Below are positions 33,643 to 34,050 of a stretch of 34,050 bases of DNA, piece after piece. The stretch spans positions 1 to 34,050 of the forward strand of contig NYZC01000309.1 of NCBI GenBank assembly GCA_002686995.1, in the 5' to 3' direction. Position numbers and translations under genes: made by a program. How positions within the stretch are numbered: the stretch's first letter is position 1; every line of letters begins with the position of its first letter. The notes under the pieces were generated by a model. That model ran no database searches. It saw only the letters and a program-made list of their open reading frames with translations, and was not told the DNA's origin. The DNA comes from Phycisphaeraceae bacterium (lineage in GTDB: Bacteria; Planctomycetota; Phycisphaerae; Phycisphaerales; Phycisphaeraceae).

Positions 33643-34050
33643 ATGACCGACGCCACCATCCACTCCGCCTGCGCCCGCGGCGACATCGACAGGGTCCGCG
33701 GTCTCATCGCCGCCGATCCTGCCGTCGTCGACGCGGACGACGAGCACCAGTGGCGACCGATCTTCCACGCGGCGCTGTGGCGGCACGTGGACGTGGTTCG
33801 ACTGCTGATCGAATCCGGCGCGGACATCTCGGCCCACGACGGGTACGTGCTTCACTACGGGGCGGAGGTACCGGACAACAAGGCCATCGTGACGATGCTC
33901 GTGCAGCACGGCGCGCTCGAGGCTCACGTGCGGCCGACCAGCGACCTGTCGCGGCAGTTTCTCGTAGCGCTGTATTTCGGCCAGACGCAGCGCGTCAAGG
34001 CGATGCTGAGCCGACACCCGCACCTGGCCACGGAAACGGACGGTATCGGC
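33643..34050 (+). CDS. Ankyrin-repeat protein, 5' part (runs off the window)
   Basis: An open frame of 136 codons with no stop before the window edge, starting at ATG 33643 with GAGG at 33631-33634 as a ribosome site 8 nt upstream. The first 35 residues (ATIHSACARGDIDRVRGLIA, then DPAVVDADDE) form an N-terminal ankyrin repeat. Further repeats follow: IFHAALWRHVDVVRLLIES with GADISAHDG, then LHYGAEVPDNKAIVTMLVQH with GALEAHVR, then VALYFGQTQRVKAMLSRHP. The helix-turn-helix pattern and the GA-D/L-E turn positions fit ankyrin repeats, which mediate protein binding. There is no signal peptide, so it is probably cytoplasmic. It is separated from the giant gene by 212 bp with hairpins and is probably a separate unit. 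The total length and any C-terminal domain are unknown. Confidence 0.85.
   Translation, partial: MTDATIHSACARGDIDRVRGLIAADPAVVDADDEHQWRPIFHAALWRHVDVVRLLIESGADISAHDGYVLHYGAEVPDNKAIVTMLVQHGALEAHVRPTSDLSRQFLVALYFGQTQRVKAMLSRHPHLATETDGIG

Overview
The window is very GC-rich and dominated by one 27-kb open reading frame. Three things point to a planctomycete: the LEPR-XLL-type motif near the N-terminus of two large proteins (LESRTLLS and LEPRLLL), a prepilin-like protein of the kind abundant in Planctomycetota, and a dockerin-like module inside a surface protein. Placement in Phycisphaerae is plausible but is inference.

Layout. Positions 1-296 hold only repeats: a heptamer tandem, a pair of direct repeats and a long palindrome. 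Positions 297-1635 carry two minus-strand genes in probable operon order, a small two-TM YcxB-like protein and then a prepilin-like protein. Positions 1636-2350 are intergenic, with a 340-bp nested inverted-repeat element and one good sigma70-like promoter reading rightwards. Positions 2351-6111 encode a LEPR-XLL beta-helix surface protein of about 1,250 residues. It is split by a frameshift inside an 11-nt pure A/T patch, and the two halves meet at a TGATG stop/start overlap. A 12-bp tandem array (6109-6240) begins exactly at its stop codon and repeats that stop in frame. Positions 6362-33430 are a single ORF for a 9,022-residue protein of roughly 0.9 MDa. After three regularly spaced hairpins, an ankyrin-repeat gene starts at 33643 and runs off the window.

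The giant protein is a mosaic of recurring modules: 16 copies of an approximately 80-residue repeat I cannot name (core HGF.DG..V.Y...GG..GL.DG..YFVV......QLA); six copies of a GTGAGQxRVI module; about eight modules of the type QTVxVxxxGGTFxL; FALxING-like modules; two canonical EF-hand loops; an RTX array; three Calx-beta-like domains interrupted by other modules; and a C-terminal long-period RTX-like array containing a dockerin-like pair of calcium loops. Everything suggests an extracellular, calcium-dependent, very long adhesin or matrix protein. No secretion apparatus, catalytic motif or C-terminal sorting signal was recognised in the window. The two LEPR-XLL genes lie in the same direction 250 bp apart with no clear terminator between them and may be co-transcribed. 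No RNA genes, CRISPR arrays, transposases or integrases were seen.
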